Positions 1 through 10,437 are shown, counted from the stretch's first letter. The stretch is 64,000 bases of DNA from Trachythela sp. YZ-2020 (GCA_016169945.1 JADLSH010000379.1:3500001-3564000), one strand, 5' to 3'. The notes: generated by a model from the letters alone, not told the origin. A program made the numbers and translations.

Positions 1-60
1 ATCATACCACATCACACCATACCATACTATACCACACCATACACTCCGTTCCATATCATA
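1..60. repeat. (ATACC)n-like degenerate microsatellite
   Basis: Pentanucleotide-like ATACC/ACACC units fill the first 60 bases, the reverse complement of the GGTAT array at 15078-15480. It lies in the intron before the first visible exon. Confidence 0.7.
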
Positions 61-105
61 CCAAAGCATACATACATACAAACCAAACAATCTTATTTTC
101 ACTAG

Positions 106-480
106 CAATGAAGATGGAGAAAAAACAGAGTTCACACGAAAGCGTACGTGGGAAACCACGACACGCGAGACGGTCTCGAGTGTGAAGAAAGAAACACGAA
201 CAGAACTCGAAGTATTTGTCGTGGAAAAATCTCGCAGGATCGGGGATTATATACCGGAGGATGAACCCACTACTGAACGCTTGGAAATTCAAGTGAACTC
301 AAGTACAGTATTACCTGGAGAAAAGCCTGCACCGGCTCTTGAGGGTAGTGATCAACATACTGAACTGGTTATTGGACATATTAGGCAACCTGTAGCCTTG
401 GATGAAACTAAGAATGAAATTCAGCAATCTAACGAGAAGATTTGTTTGAGGATTGAGCACGCACTGGGACGCAAAGGAAG
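106..480 (+). CDS. Exon 1 of window: charged disordered N-terminal linker
   Basis: Acceptor TTTTCACTAG at 105 and donor AAG|GTAAAA at 481. The exon enters with one base completing a codon and ends in phase 2, which fits the next exon. It encodes about 124 residues, rich in Thr, Glu and Lys (for example ETRTELEVFVVEKSRR), with no recognisable fold. It precedes the DH domain, so it is probably an N-terminal flexible region. The 5' boundary is the least certain of the exon boundaries because no upstream exon is available to check phase. Confidence 0.65.
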
Positions 481-2354
481 GTAAAATGTTAGCTTCGACT
501 GTATTTCTCGTATCAAAAGTTTAACAATTTTAACGGCAAACATTCTGAGTTTGGAAGTAGGTGCCGTTGGTGAGCAAGGCTAGTTAATCTATAACCTTGT
601 AGGCAAAAACCGCAACGGCAAATAGTTATGGCAAAACTGGCCAACAGCAATGGCAAAAACATGGCAATTAGTTACCGTATTTATTCTAATTAACGCCCTG
701 GACGTTTATTTAAAAAATGACTTCGGGGGGGGGGGGGCGTTTATTAGAGAGAGGCGTTTAATAGAGAGAGGCGTATAAAAGAACAACTAAATTAGTGGCA
801 ACATTTCTTAATGCTACGCAAGGAAACATCGTTGAAGCAGAAGTTTGTGGGAACTGACCAGCATTAAAGTATTCGAGTACGAACCGTCATTGCTCTACAA
901 AAAACCTCATGTTGTCAAGTTAATGTGAATGAAATAAAACGTTGAAATATGAAACGTTGACTTTTGGCGTTTTATCTTCTCGAATGGGGGGTTTTTATCC
1001 ACGCCCCTCGTGGAAACCAGCTTTAAAGTTGACGACGCTAGCGTGTAAAGTTTTACTACCACTGCAACTACTAGACTGTCGAGAGGAATGTACTGGAAAC
1101 GCCAATGCAAAAAGCTGTCGTCATTCGCGACGTCCGTGATATGGACCAAACCCTATCAAAACTTAAATATTTTTAGCCTCAAACAATATATTTACGAAAC
1201 GGAAACATAAATTTTAGCTGTTTACTTTTCTGTTTGATAAGAAAACCCGTTGAATTATGTTGCCGATTACAACAAGAAACGCTGGTCTGCAGCCAAAACT
1301 AACACCATAACTCAAGATTCAATACGTTCAATTGTTTTTCGTTTTCGTAGTCTGATTCTCTGATAATAGAGTTACGAAGCTATCGTTAAATGTGCATGTC
1401 TTTGATTCTATACTGGCAAAAATAGCCGGCAGACCCGGCAATTAGTAATTACGCGTACAACAAATCAGCCATTATTATTGTCGAAACAAGCATCGCAAAA
1501 TTGACCCTGTAATTCGAAAGCAAATGTTTCTTCTTCTATAAGAATTTTATAAACCGATTGCCCAGTAACAAAGCTACGAAACGATTATTCATTTATTGCT
1601 GTTCGGTTTTCCGTTTCCAAGAAATATTAGTATGATTGTGACTGCAGGCCGCATCACGGATAGCAACGCGCAAAACAATGGCGTTTCCAGTTCATTCCTC
1701 TCGATTGTCTATGGTTTGATTCACTTCTCCGAGATGTGTTCGATAGAGAGTTTAAGGTCTACGATGCAGCAACTCGACGACGCGCCTTCGAAACAAAGAA
1801 ATTCTTCATGCCAGACAAAAAGTATGAATAATTTGTGATCCCAGGGGCATCCTCAACACAATGTTACACTAAGCATTTTCACGTTTTCCGAGCAACGTAA
1901 AAGCGTGTTGCGACGTAAGGGGCAGATACTTAAAGCCAAGCTTATAGTAGACACCGCATCGTTTTTGCAAACTTAGCTCTTTGTAAAGTTATTTGAAAAT
2001 GTTTTATTACAATAATCACATTTTTTAACGCTCATTCTTGAGCTGAAATTGAGACCGTGTCGTCGAGATGTCGCTCATAGATCTTAAACTCTCTGATATC
2101 TGCAATATACAGTTGTCTGATTATAATATCGACCCAATCACATGTAGGAAGAGTGTTTCCAGTTTTACTCTACCAAACACCGCAAGTACCAAAACACTGC
2201 AAGCTTTCTCTGGTTCCCTCCTGTAAGAACAGTGGACCAATACGGATGGATCTCTAGGAAAAACAGTTTAGAATTGATAGAGCTATCCAGTTAGTTTAGT
2301 TTAGTTGAGTCAAGTCATTGTGATTAACTTTAAAGTGTATTAAATATATTTCAG
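481..2354. other. Intron of about 1.9 kb, mostly unrecognised
   Basis: Between 481 and about 2090 there is only a run of twelve G at 726-737, followed by two copies of GGCGTTTAATAGAGAGAG-like sequence (738-773), and no convincing gene. The last part is a SINE-A body (listed separately). Confidence 0.6.
2095..2330 (+). mobile_element. SINE-A copy, 5'-truncated
   Basis: Carries the SINE-A body (TTGTCTGATTATAAT, then ACTCTACCAAACACCGCA, then GAACAGTTTAGAA) and ends in a short TTTAG tail, 25 bp before the next acceptor. Confidence 0.8.
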
Positions 2355-2677
2355 ACACGATGTGACTCCTTCAGAGCAAGAACTCTCAGTTCCCCGCAGT
2401 GCGGGCACAGTAAGTGTCTTCCGTACCCCACCCCGTACACCCGTGCCTGAGTTGATATCCCAAAGTCAAACACAAGATGAAGTATTCACGCCCCCTCACA
2501 AAGACACCGCTGAGCTTTTCTTTGAGTCTCAGCGAAGCTTTAATCCAGTTGAGATCAAGGTTCATCTGCCGGACTCCCGCTGATCAGGAACAACACGCCC
2601 GCGGAAAGTTTAATGAGATTTTGGATGATCTTATTGAAAGCGAGAAGAATTATGTGAAGTCACTTGGAAATGTTCAG
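2355..2677 (+). CDS. Exon 2: Ser/Pro linker, then start of DH domain (with frame discontinuity)
   Basis: Acceptor ATATTTCAG at 2354, donor CAG|GTGGGT at 2678. The first 75 codons (to about 2580) are Ser/Thr-Pro rich with proline-directed sites (RTPPRTPVPE, FTPPHKD). The DH domain starts in a different frame, with ILDDLIESEKNYVKSL at about 2617-2664, a clear match to DH conserved region 1. The exon is one base too long: frame 1 hits TGA at 2581 and the DH frame takes over at 2582. Either one base is extra, or positions 2560-2587 act as a 28-nt intron (see finding). Everything downstream is in the DH frame. Confidence 0.75.
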
Positions 2678-2779
2678 GTGGGTAATATTGGGAAGTACGA
2701 GTGGGCAGTACGGTTAGGGTTTTATATTTTGACCATCTTCTTTTAAACAATCCATCGATCTCTTAATGCTTCCTGTTGT

Positions 2780-3040
2780 ATCCTGTTCAATAATATCTCC
2801 GACCGGCTCTTATTACGTGTCCATATCATCTCAGCCGTGCTTCTCTCACATTTTCTGCAATGTATACCACCCCACATCTTCTGATCTCGTCATTCCTAAT
2901 ATATCTGACCGGCTTTCCTTCATCTATTCCTATTACGTGTCCATTCCATCTCTGCCTTGCTCCCCTCATCTTCTCTGCAATGTCAACCACCCCACATCTT
3001 CTTCGGATCTCTTCATTCAATAATGTCTCTGACTGGTTTT
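2780..3040 (-). mobile_element. LINE reverse-transcriptase C-terminal scrap, two tandem copies
   Basis: On the minus strand, 2826-3020 reads IRRRCGVVDIAEKMRGARQR then WNGHVIGIDEGKPVRYI, and then repeats (IRRCGVVYIAENVREARLR). This is the 'RLRWxGHV...R' C-terminal motif found after the reverse transcriptase of non-LTR retrotransposons. The two copies are about 130 bp apart and lie within the 2678-3158 intron. Confidence 0.65.
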
Positions 3041-3158
3041 AATATTCTCTTACATTTCTTCAAATTATCTGACGCTAATTTAAATGGGCTAAATGTACTG
3101 TATTATTCGCATATAAATTGCTTATAAATCTCTATTTTCTCTCAATTTCCTTCCATAG

Positions 3159-3256
3159 AAATACATGATTGAAGTAAAAGGCTCACCTAAGCTGAGCCCC
3201 GATGCGAAGGAATCCATCTTTATGAACATAGACGAAATTGAAGATTTCCACAAAAC
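3159..3256 (+). CDS. Exon 3: DH domain, part 2
   Basis: Acceptor TTCCATAG, donor AC|GTAAGA. Enters phase 0 and exits phase 2. It encodes a helical segment (KYMIEVKG...SIFMNIDEIEDFHKT), corresponding to the region after the first DH helix where 'IFxNIxEIxxFH' is conserved in Dbl proteins. Confidence 0.9.
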
Positions 3257-3337
3257 GTAAGATGCGTACAATGTTATAGGAGATCGTTATGCAGTACTCG
3301 TTATGTGAGCAATGTCTCTGCACATTTCTCGTTTTAG

Positions 3338-3404
3338 TTTTGTTATTGAGCTGGAGAATTGCAAGAAAACACCATCATCCGTTGGGAAGACATTTGTGAA
3401 CTCG
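3338..3404 (+). CDS. Exon 4: DH domain, part 3
   Basis: Acceptor CGTTTTAG, donor TCG|GTAAGA, 67 nt, phase 2 to 0. It encodes FVIELENCKKTPSSVGKTFV followed by NS. The 'xxVGxxFV' pattern matches DH conserved region 2 (consensus IGxxFL). Confidence 0.9.
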
Positions 3405-3630
3405 GTAAGATTTTGCGGAGGTATTTTCAAAGAAATATTTTTGTTCAAAAAAGTCAGCGCGTAGCTGTTTGGACGGAGGTTTTCTAAAGGGCGAAGCAAT
3501 TTCATTGTTCTGAACACAAAAGCAATTGTTATATCGAGCCAATAAAAATCACTGTTCCGAAAAGCTGCGTATTATGTGTGTTCAAATGCGTGATTTAAGC
3601 TGAGAAATGTTTGAAATATTTTTTTCCTAG

Positions 3631-3720
3631 AAAAACGAACTTCAACGTTACCTGACATTCCGAGAAAAGAAGCCTGAATCAGACTTAGTCCTTTTGTCAG
3701 TTCCAACCACTTTCTTTCAG
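3631..3720 (+). CDS. Exon 5: DH domain, part 4
   Basis: Acceptor TTTCCTAG, donor CAG|GTAAGA, exactly 30 codons, phase 0 to 0. It encodes NELQRYLTFREKKPESDLVL and onwards, the stretch between conserved regions 2 and 3 of a DH domain (Y..Y...... a...L). Confidence 0.88.
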
Positions 3721-3799
3721 GTAAGATTCGCCTTTCATCTTTCCTTCAAGCGTATTTGATTTCTTATAGCTGGGTTTTTCTGAACACTATTATTGTCAA

Positions 3800-3990
3800 C
3801 CAGCGGTTATCCCAGTGAGAAAATAGTGTTAGTTCTTTTCATTATATTTAGCAGTCGTATTTGGTTGCAAATAAGTAGAATTAAGAGGTGTAGTTTAATT
3901 CGCTTACTCATATTAGTGTCAAAATTTCTGAAGTTTGCCACCATCTGCTGCACGTGACGCTTACTGAAACCATAGTTAATAGAGATAACA
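3800..3990 (+). repeat. Interspersed repeat family F
   Basis: GGTTATCCCAGTGAGAAAAT through ATTTGGTTGCAAATAAGTAG to CACCATCTGCTGCACGTGA. Related copies are at 35950-36125 (+) and 59955-60190 (-), with short remnants at 22165-22195, 52230-52262 and 56650-56705. Type of element unknown. Confidence 0.7.
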
Positions 3991-4247
3991 TGGTTAGGAA
4001 ACTCGGCATATTACAAAGCAGCTAACAATTGAATGGGATTTATGTTGAACGGTACCTGACCGTGCACAAATCTTTTGTTTTACGTTCATTAATATTTCAG
4101 AAACACGGTTTGGAGATTAAGCCCAAGCATTTCCATTGGTCGATTCATAAAAATACAATATATTCACTAACCGTGACCGTGCACAAATGCAAACAAAAAC
4201 ATAGAACAAAAGCGAAAGCCGAGTTTCCTAACCATGTCATCTCTATG
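3971..4247. mobile_element. MITE, terminal inverted repeats (copy 1)
   Basis: Ends are inverted copies of AGAGATAACATGGTTAGGAA. A second copy is at 41515-41796 with the same internal sequence (GTTGAACGGTACCTGACCGT). It has no coding capacity and may overlap the end of the family F repeat. Confidence 0.85.
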
Positions 4248-4292
4248 CTGAAACCCACCAATATATAATTTTCCTGATTCATGTTTTGATAG

Positions 4293-4433
4293 AAACTGCT
4301 TTCAAAAACTCACATTCCATCGCTGGAATCTCTCCTGGAAGAACCAATCAAAAGGATTTACGGCTACAGGACATACCTTACAGAACTTGCTCAATATGGA
4401 GAATACTTGCCTGAAGATTGCACTGAGATTAAG
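4293..4433 (+). CDS. Exon 6: DH domain, part 5 (conserved region 3)
   Basis: Acceptor TTTTGATAG, donor AAG|GTAGGC, 47 codons, phase 0 to 0. It encodes SLESLLEEPIKRIYGYRTYL followed by TELAQY, aligning with the DH signature LxSxLLxPVQRIxRYxLLLKxL. The Pro and Arg-Ile are kept; the usual Val-Gln is Ile-Lys and the residues before Pro are Glu-Glu. Whether exchange activity is retained cannot be judged from this alone. Confidence 0.9.
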
Positions 4434-4439
4434 GTAGGC

Positions 4440-4746
4440 AGTCAGTTGGTGACACAGTGGTTAGTGTATGTGCCTCTCACCTCTTTGACCGGGACCGATT
4501 TCTGCAGTACGCAGTAGTTTGATTGTTAGTTCGATGTGAGGAGAGTGTTTTCAGCTTGATCTACCAAACACGACAGGTTTTCTCCGGGTACTCCAATTTC
4601 CTCCTGTAGTAACACTGGACCAATAGGTGAGAGCCTTACTGGACTTCTAAGGAGAACAGTTTCGAACTGATCAAATTCTCCAGTACAAATAAAGTTAGTT
4701 TAGTTTAGTTTAGTTTAGTTTAGTTTAGTTTAGTTTAGTTTAGTTT
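4440..4746 (+). mobile_element. SINE-A, near full-length reference copy
   Basis: tRNA-like head (TTGGTGACACAGTGGTTAGT, A-box-like), then body, then AATAAAGTTAGTTTAG and an uninterrupted (TTTAG)n tail of about ten units at 4691-4746. It begins within a few bases of the exon 6 donor. Confidence 0.85.
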
Positions 4747-4759
4747 ATCAAGATTTTTC

Positions 4760-4850
4760 TCGGCATCTCGTTCGATGGGATTAATAGTAGAAGGTGTTAG
4801 TAGATGGAATACTCGAACGGAAATTTATATTGTACGAGTACGTACGTAGT
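4760..4850 (-). mobile_element. SINE-C 3' fragment
   Basis: GATGGAATACTCGAACGGAA matches the reverse complement of the SINE-C body at 52165-52195 and the copy at 60200-60240. Confidence 0.6.
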
Positions 4851-4864
4851 GTAATATGTAGAAG

Positions 4865-5265
4865 CTACGTAGCCACAAGTTGTAACAAACCTGCAGCAGA
4901 CTTGTACTAATGCTGTTTCAACAGCTTGTTATCAGGATGTGCTCGCACTGCTTGTTCCCAGCTTGTTGACAAGTTGTCATCGACGAGTTGACAACTTGTT
5001 ACAAGGTTGTTGACTCAACAGACTTGTTAGCAAGTTGTTAACAAGTTGTGTGTGACAACCTTGTAGCAACTTGATAAAAAGACAACATTATCTTTATGAT
5101 TAATCATATTTTGCCAGGGTAAACCCTTCCGCTAACGCTGGTATCAATGGGTGCCCTGAAATTGTTACAACTTGTTGACAAGCTTGCTACAAGTCTGTTG
5201 CGAACACATCTTGTTGACGGTAGATGGGAGATTTTTGCGTGTCTACCTGTTCACCCTACAAAAAT
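4865..5265. repeat. ACAAGTTGT palindromic-unit repeat (copy 1)
   Basis: Dense inverted and direct repeats of short units such as ACAACTTGT and TTGTTGACAAGTTGT. The same family occurs at 54826-55400. Such DNA can fold into several alternative hairpins. No protein-coding signal. Confidence 0.75.
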
Positions 5266-5280
5266 TGACATTATTTTTAG

Positions 5281-5333
5281 AAAGCTAAAGATATCATTGA
5301 CGCCATAATAACTCGAATGGAAAACCCGAATGG
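5281..5333 (+). CDS. Exon 7: last DH helix
   Basis: Acceptor TATTTTTAG, donor GG|GTAAGA, 53 nt, phase 0 to 2. It encodes KAKDIIDAIITRMENPNG, the C-terminal helix of the DH fold. The DH domain totals about 175 residues, close to the family norm. The following intron is only 171 bp, too short to hide a PH domain. Confidence 0.88.
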
Positions 5334-5504
5334 GTAAGACGAATTTTTTTCAGAATAATATAAAACATTTCAAGGAGACTAATTCAATCAACTCATTAAA
5401 ACATTGTAGTCTTTTTTCTTGTTCATTTATATTTCTTGTAAAATGGTTATTTAAGCTTTGTATTTAAGCTATCTATCAATCAATCTATCCGTCATTCAAT
5501 TTAG

Positions 5505-5737
5505 CGAAGTGACAGAGTTTGATATTCCCAGCAAAAAACAACCAATCACAATGAACTTCCAGGCTAGATCCCCGGATGAGGTATCAGTAAAACGCGGTGA
5601 CCAGGTGGCCATACTGGATGTCCCTGCAAAATCCGATGATCGAGCGTATGTTGTGACATTCCGTGCTGATGGATCAGAAGAGTCCAGAGGATGGATTCCG
5701 AAGAATGTTTTGGAGTCAGAGAAACAGCAGCCTAAAG
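5505..5737 (+). CDS. Exon 8: SH3 domain
   Basis: Acceptor TCAATTTAG, donor AAAG|GTTAGT. Enters completing a Gly codon and exits phase 1. It encodes a roughly 60-residue SH3 fold: FQARSPDEVSVKRGDQVAIL (first strands and diverging turn), then a central AYVVTF strand and GWIPKNVL (the SH3 'G-W-(I/F)-P-x-N-(Y/V)-(V/L)' signature). The ALYDY ligand-binding motif is degenerate (MNFQA) and the usual WW pair is missing, so peptide binding may be altered. It follows the DH domain after about 12 residues, with no PH domain between. Confidence 0.9.
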
Positions 5738-5810
5738 GTTAGTGTTGGATTCATCATCTATACGAGATGCACAGGTGACAGTTCGACAATTTGACTGTAA
5801 CATCTAACCC

Positions 5811-6170
5811 TGGGCTCGAAATAGCTGTCTGCCAAAGACATGCCATATTTGAGAAATGGCAGGCGAAAATAATTTTGAACTGCCAAGTCAAAAATAAAAT
5901 GGCACGCGAAATTTTACAGGTTCTATTTCATTTGTTTACCACTAGCATCTGAGAGTTAAACAACACCAGAGTTAAAAGTCAAATAGAACAGTTTAGCTGG
6001 GCAAATGCATAAATAATTGAAATGAATGAAGAAAATTAACATCCATTTCTTTCATAGCCGAGTGGGAGCATTTTGGCAGTTCAAAAATAGAAATTGCATG
6101 CCATAATTAATTTGCCCTGCCAAAAAGAAAATAGTTTGTCAGGCCATATATTTTTCTATTTCGAGCGCTG
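5811..6170. mobile_element. Fold-back/MITE element
   Basis: The ends are imperfect inverted repeats (GGGCTCGAAATAG at left, CTATTTCGAGCGC at right). The interior carries repeated TGCCA/TGGCA motifs. Non-coding. Confidence 0.65.
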
Positions 6171-6249
6171 AGCTAACCATAATTATTTTAAAGTTTATAA
6201 CTGTACAGGAACCAGATATAATATCAGACATGTTCCGTCACTCTGCTTT

Positions 6250-6490
6250 AAGTAAATTAATACAATCTCCGAACAAATTACATTCACGACCAAACGATCC
6301 GAGATTCCAAACTTGTGTTCTTCATCAGGGTTGATTAATATAATAATATATAATATAATATTATATAAAAAAATTTGATTTAAAATTTTGCGACTTTATT
6401 AATGAGTAGGCATGACGGTATATCTTCACCTTGGTGCGCGGTGACGTCATCCCAGGAGTATATATAAGTTGCACCATTAGATCACCCCTG
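6250..6490. repeat. Interspersed repeat family B (copy 1)
   Basis: AATTACATTCACGACCAAAC followed by CTTCATCAGGG and a GTGACGTCATCCCAGGAGTA segment. Related copies are at 25925-26110 and 42745-42920. Interrupted by an AT-rich (AATAT)n patch at 6335-6370. Confidence 0.65.
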
Positions 6491-6582
6491 ATGTTGTTTG
6501 AGGATTGCTTTAATTTATTTTAAGTAGCGAAATATGTCGGTTAACCACAACCATATCTTTTTCGTTCTCGAATGTTTTTCAG

Positions 6583-7674
6583 AACCTGCTAAAGACCAAT
6601 ATGCAGTAGAAACCATGAAACCAGTCAGTTTCCCTGAACAAACGATACAGATAGCACTAGACGAACCAGTAGAAAGTTCCCTACCTAACGGCGAGCATGA
6701 CCTGCCAAGATCGGGGGAGACTGCTTTTAAACCTGTGACCATATCAATACCACTTTCCGATGATGTTCAACCTGCACAGAGCCACCTTAACACGGAACCA
6801 GTATCATTCATAGAGCCACTTAAGAATGCTGACGTAATTGAAGGTGATGACGTCACATTTGGTTGCGTTATTTCCGGTTCACCACCGCTCGGTATTCAAT
6901 GGTATAAAAACAAGGAACCCGTTTCAAGTGATGAGCAAAAATACTTCACAGAAGCCAAGCATAACAAACTTAGGTTGATTGTAAAGGATGTTACTTCCGA
7001 TGACATCGGGGATTATCGGTGCACTGTCGGAAACGATCGTAGTCAAGCGAGCAGTGATGCACATTTGAATGTAAAGCCCAACCCTTCAACCTTGACCCCG
7101 CCAGAGTTTACCAAAGTCCCGCAAGATGTAGTGTCCGTTGAAGGAAATACGGTCAAGTTTGAAGCCAAGATTTCGGGCAAACCTGAACCAGAGATAATTT
7201 GGTTAAAAGATAATAAACCAATACAGCCTAGCGCTAGGCATCAAATTCAAGATGAGGGTGAGTTACATAGCTTGGTTATAACAAACTGTACGCCAGACGA
7301 CTCCGCTGAATACACCTTCGAAGCAAGAAATGATGCCGGACTTGCTACATGCCCATTTACACTCACTTTAAAAGATGACACTGTCCCACCGAAGTTTATA
7401 CAAAAACTACACGATACTACTTCACCAACCGGACACCCGCTTGAACTTACTACCACTTTCGTCGGTACACCAGAACCGGAAATCACGTGGTTTTTAGACG
7501 GTGAACCGCTGGTTACAAGTTCCGGATGTGAAGTGGTGACAAAGGAAGGAACATCGAAGTTGCTGATTGGTCAGTTGGAACCGGAAGACGCAGGAAATTA
7601 TAAATGTGTTGCACGTAACAACGTAGGGAAGGCAACAACAGGATGTAGTGTGCTTGTGAAAGATCTGTTTCCAG
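6583..7674 (+). CDS. Exon 9: linker plus Ig domains 1-3
   Basis: Acceptor GTTTTTCAG, donor CCAG|GTAACC, 364 codons, phase 1 to 1. A roughly 75-residue acidic linker contains TIQIALDEP and PVTISIPLSDD, members of a motif that recurs in other linkers. Three I-set Igs follow: 6803-7075 (IQWYKN ... DIGDYRC), 7090-7372 and 7384-7660 (ITWFLDG ... DAGNYKC). Ig 2 lacks the disulfide: the B-strand Cys is Ala and the F-strand Cys is Phe (AEYTFEARND), while its Trp is kept. Confidence 0.93.
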
Positions 7675-7709
7675 GTAACCAATATATTCACTCTATTGTA
7701 AGTTAAGCC

Positions 7710-8128
7710 CTGATCAAGTGGGTTAATGCCTGTATTTTCCATCCCTGGTCGAGGTTTGACTCTGCACTATGCAGGACCAACAAGTGATGGCCATTTCTGG
7801 ACCTCCAGGGAGAACAGTTTTTAACTGATAGATGATCTATAGAGTTTAGTTTAGTTTTCCTCCCGTAGTAACAAAGGACCCATATATAGGCTTACTCCTG
7901 TAGTAACACTCGATTAAAAAGGGAGTGTCCTCTCTGGACCTCTAGGGAGAACAGTTTAGAACTGATACAGCTATCCAGTATAGATACAGAGGACCTATAA
8001 GGAATGGCCCTTATTAGACCCGTTCTGTAAGATGATAGAGCTATCCACTATAAAAAGGTTCGTTTAGTTCAGTTTTCTCCTTTAGTTGCACTGGGCCAAT
8101 AAGCAATAACTCTTACTGGATAGAGTTA
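7710..8128 (+). mobile_element. SINE-A fragments in tandem
   Basis: Three or four partial SINE-A 3' ends in a row (repeated GGGAGAACAGTTTAGAACTGA and TAGTTTAGTTTTCCTCC). No intact head. Confidence 0.75.
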
Positions 8129-9055
8129 CAGGGGGTGGACAAAAAATAGTGGACTCCTCTAAAAAGTAATAGACTCACTACTTTTTGAAGAAATTGTTTA
8201 TTAATATTATGTATTTGTTTGTGTACATATATGTGTTTATACAGTTTTGTAGACATGTGAGTCAAAATTGTTATTCTAAGCAATAAATTGAAAGATAAAT
8301 TGCATGCTTAAATGGATTTTTACATGAAATTCAAGATGGCGTCTACCGAAATTGTTGAATTCTTAATACACAACAAATGGTTTACCCAGCGCAAAATGTC
8401 AAAAACGTTGGAAGAAAGTTAAATTATGAAACGCCCAACTGAATGTAAAATTCATATAATGTAGGCAAATTTGACCTTCTTATAGAGTCGTTGAATAATG
8501 AATAATTATGGTCACAGAAATAGAACTCCCCAAATCCAAGTATACTGAAAACTGCATCACTCACCAGCAAAGTTATATTACATTGCATAGTTAAGGTCAT
8601 TCATTCAATTCCATATCGGCAGAAATCCTCTTTTCGATGAAGCAGTTGGATCAATAGAAGAATAGACATCTAATTTTGATTATTTAATTTTTTGTGCAAA
8701 TCTCTAGTATTAAACTCGCGTATGACAAGATAAAACAAATACTACATCACAAGTGTTAGTTTCTTTAGACTGATTTGATTGTTTTACACTTTATGTCTCG
8801 TTAATTTGCGCAGAGTATAATATTTGCTTTCCAAATAATTCAATAACTTGGTGCATTTCTGGTTAAAAGTGGCCATCTTGAATTTAGAATTGAAACCCCC
8901 TAAATGCCAGTTGTCTCTAATTGTTTCTCAGAATAACAATTAGGACTCACAAGTCAACATAACTGCCCATATGTATACAAAAACATCACATTTCTTTCAA
9001 AATAGCGATTAATATATTACTTTTTATAGGGGGCCACTTTTTTGTCCAGCCCCCT
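8129..9055. mobile_element. DNA-transposon-like element with inverted ends, about 0.93 kb, non-coding
   Basis: Left end CAGGGGGTGGACAAAAAATA and right end TTTTTTGTCCAGCCCCCTG form roughly 40-bp imperfect terminal inverted repeats, including AAAAAGTAATA. The interior is AT-rich with no transposase frame, so it is a non-autonomous copy. Superfamily not determined. Confidence 0.75.
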
Positions 9056-9171
9056 GCATGTACAGTATAAGCAAGGCTAGTTTTGTTGGAGTTGGCTTGA
9101 CCAATTGTTTCCTTCGAAAGAGAACGTCACAATTACTCAGTTCAGAGATTCACACTTATATCATTACTTAG

Positions 9172-9433
9172 ATGAACCTACTGAAACACCTGTGGCAGGA
9201 AAGGCCGTTGAAGTTCCAGTGATGACGGTCGACTTAGAAAGCAATCCAGAAGACCATATTGCCCCGACATTTATCAAGCCGTTAAAGAACTGCCAAGTCT
9301 TTGAAAACGAAAATGTCAAACTCGAAGTTGTTGTCGAAGGATTACCGAAACCAAAAGTTCACTGGGAGTTTGAAGGAAAGCCACTTGTGGAAAGTATTTG
9401 TGCATTTACTGAAAATGAAGGAAATGTCTTCAG
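9172..9433 (+). CDS. Exon 10: linker plus first half of Ig 4
   Basis: Acceptor TTACTTAG, donor TTCAG|GTTTGT, phase 1 to 2. It opens with DEPTETPVAGKAVEVPVMTV and then the A-E strands of an Ig (APTFIKPLKN ... PKVHWEFEGKPLVES). The fold is completed by exon 11. Confidence 0.88.
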
Positions 9434-9449
9434 GTTTGTGTGTCCTACC

Positions 9450-10070
9450 TACCCTCAACTAAACTAACTTTATTTGTACTGGGTAGCTCTATCAGTGCTA
9501 AATTGTCTACCCTAGAGTCCTATAAGGTCCGTTCCTTATTGATTCAGTGTTACTACAGGAGGAAACCTAAACTAAACTAACTCTATTTATACTTGATAGC
9601 TCTATCAGTGCTAAACTGTTCTCCCTAGAGTTCCATAAGTAATTAGTAATGTTTACAACACGAGCGGCCGTGTTGTATCGGATATACAAACTCGAGTCGA
9701 AGACGAGATTTTGTATATCCGATACAACACGGCCGCTCGTGTTGTAAACATTACTTGTGAAACGTCTTGATGAGAACATTCGTATTCTTCAACAATTTAA
9801 AATAAATGAATGATATTTGGTGAGTTTCACAAGGGCCGTTACATAGTGGTTTAGTGTTACTACAGGAAAAAAATCTAAACTAAACTAACACTATGTATAC
9901 TGCATAGCACTATCAGTTCTAAACTGTTCTCCCTAGAAGTCCAGTAAGGGCCAGATCCCTTATTGGTCCAGTGTTATTGCAGGAGGAACCGGATTACGCG
10001 GAGAAAACTTGCGGTGTTTGGTAGAGTCAAACTGGAAGCACTCTTCACAGATGCGACTGAGACGAACTTT
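9450..10070 (-). mobile_element. Two SINE-A copies, antisense
   Basis: Reverse-complement SINE-A bodies (GATAGCTCTATCAGTGCTAA; AGTGTTACTACAGGAGGAA). The second includes GAGAAAACTTGCGGTGTTTG. A perfect hairpin (9645-9755) lies between them. Confidence 0.75.
9645..9755. repeat. Perfect 46-bp inverted repeat (hairpin)
   Basis: Left arm 9645-9690 and right arm 9710-9755 are exact reverse complements around a 19-nt loop that is itself partly palindromic (CTCGAGTCGAAGACGAG). The arm contains GCGGCCG, unusual in this AT-rich intron. Confidence 0.95.
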
Positions 10071-10119
10071 TAAGAGGCAATCCAACGAAAGTGTGTTTTT
10101 AAGCTTCGAAAATCCAAAT

Positions 10120-10437
10120 CCCCGGCCAAACGAGGATGTGAGTTGATGAGAGTCAATGAGAGTTGCAACTCTCGCTCGCGTTTGACCGCCAACTCTCGTC
10201 AGCTTTCATGCACTCTCGTCAACTCTCATCAATTTTGAGCCGGTTCAAATTTTGATGTGAGTTGATGAGAGTTTCTTCTCGTTTGACTGGTACGCGTGGT
10301 AGTATCCAGTCAACTCTCGTGCAACTCTTGTTCTCTTTTGACCAGGGGCATGAGAGTTGATGAAACTCTCATGTAAACTCTCGCTTGCCAACTCTCATCG
10401 ACTCTCATCCTTGTCTGATCCAGGCTTTAACCTGGAT
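10120..10437. mobile_element. Fold-back element with GAGAGTTGATGAGAGTT units (copy 1)
   Basis: Dense direct and inverted ACTCTCATCAACTCTC units between ends AACGAGGATGTGAGTTGATG and CATCCTTGTCTGATCCAGGC. A second full copy in similar position is at 60728-61035, and a fragment is at 42920-43060. It ends about 37 bp before the exon 11 acceptor. Confidence 0.75.

Noticed and set aside
1596..1838. 80-codon + frame in the first large intron
   Set aside because: No recognisable similarity, no flanking splice sites in phase with neighbours, and ordinary length for chance in this AT-rich DNA.
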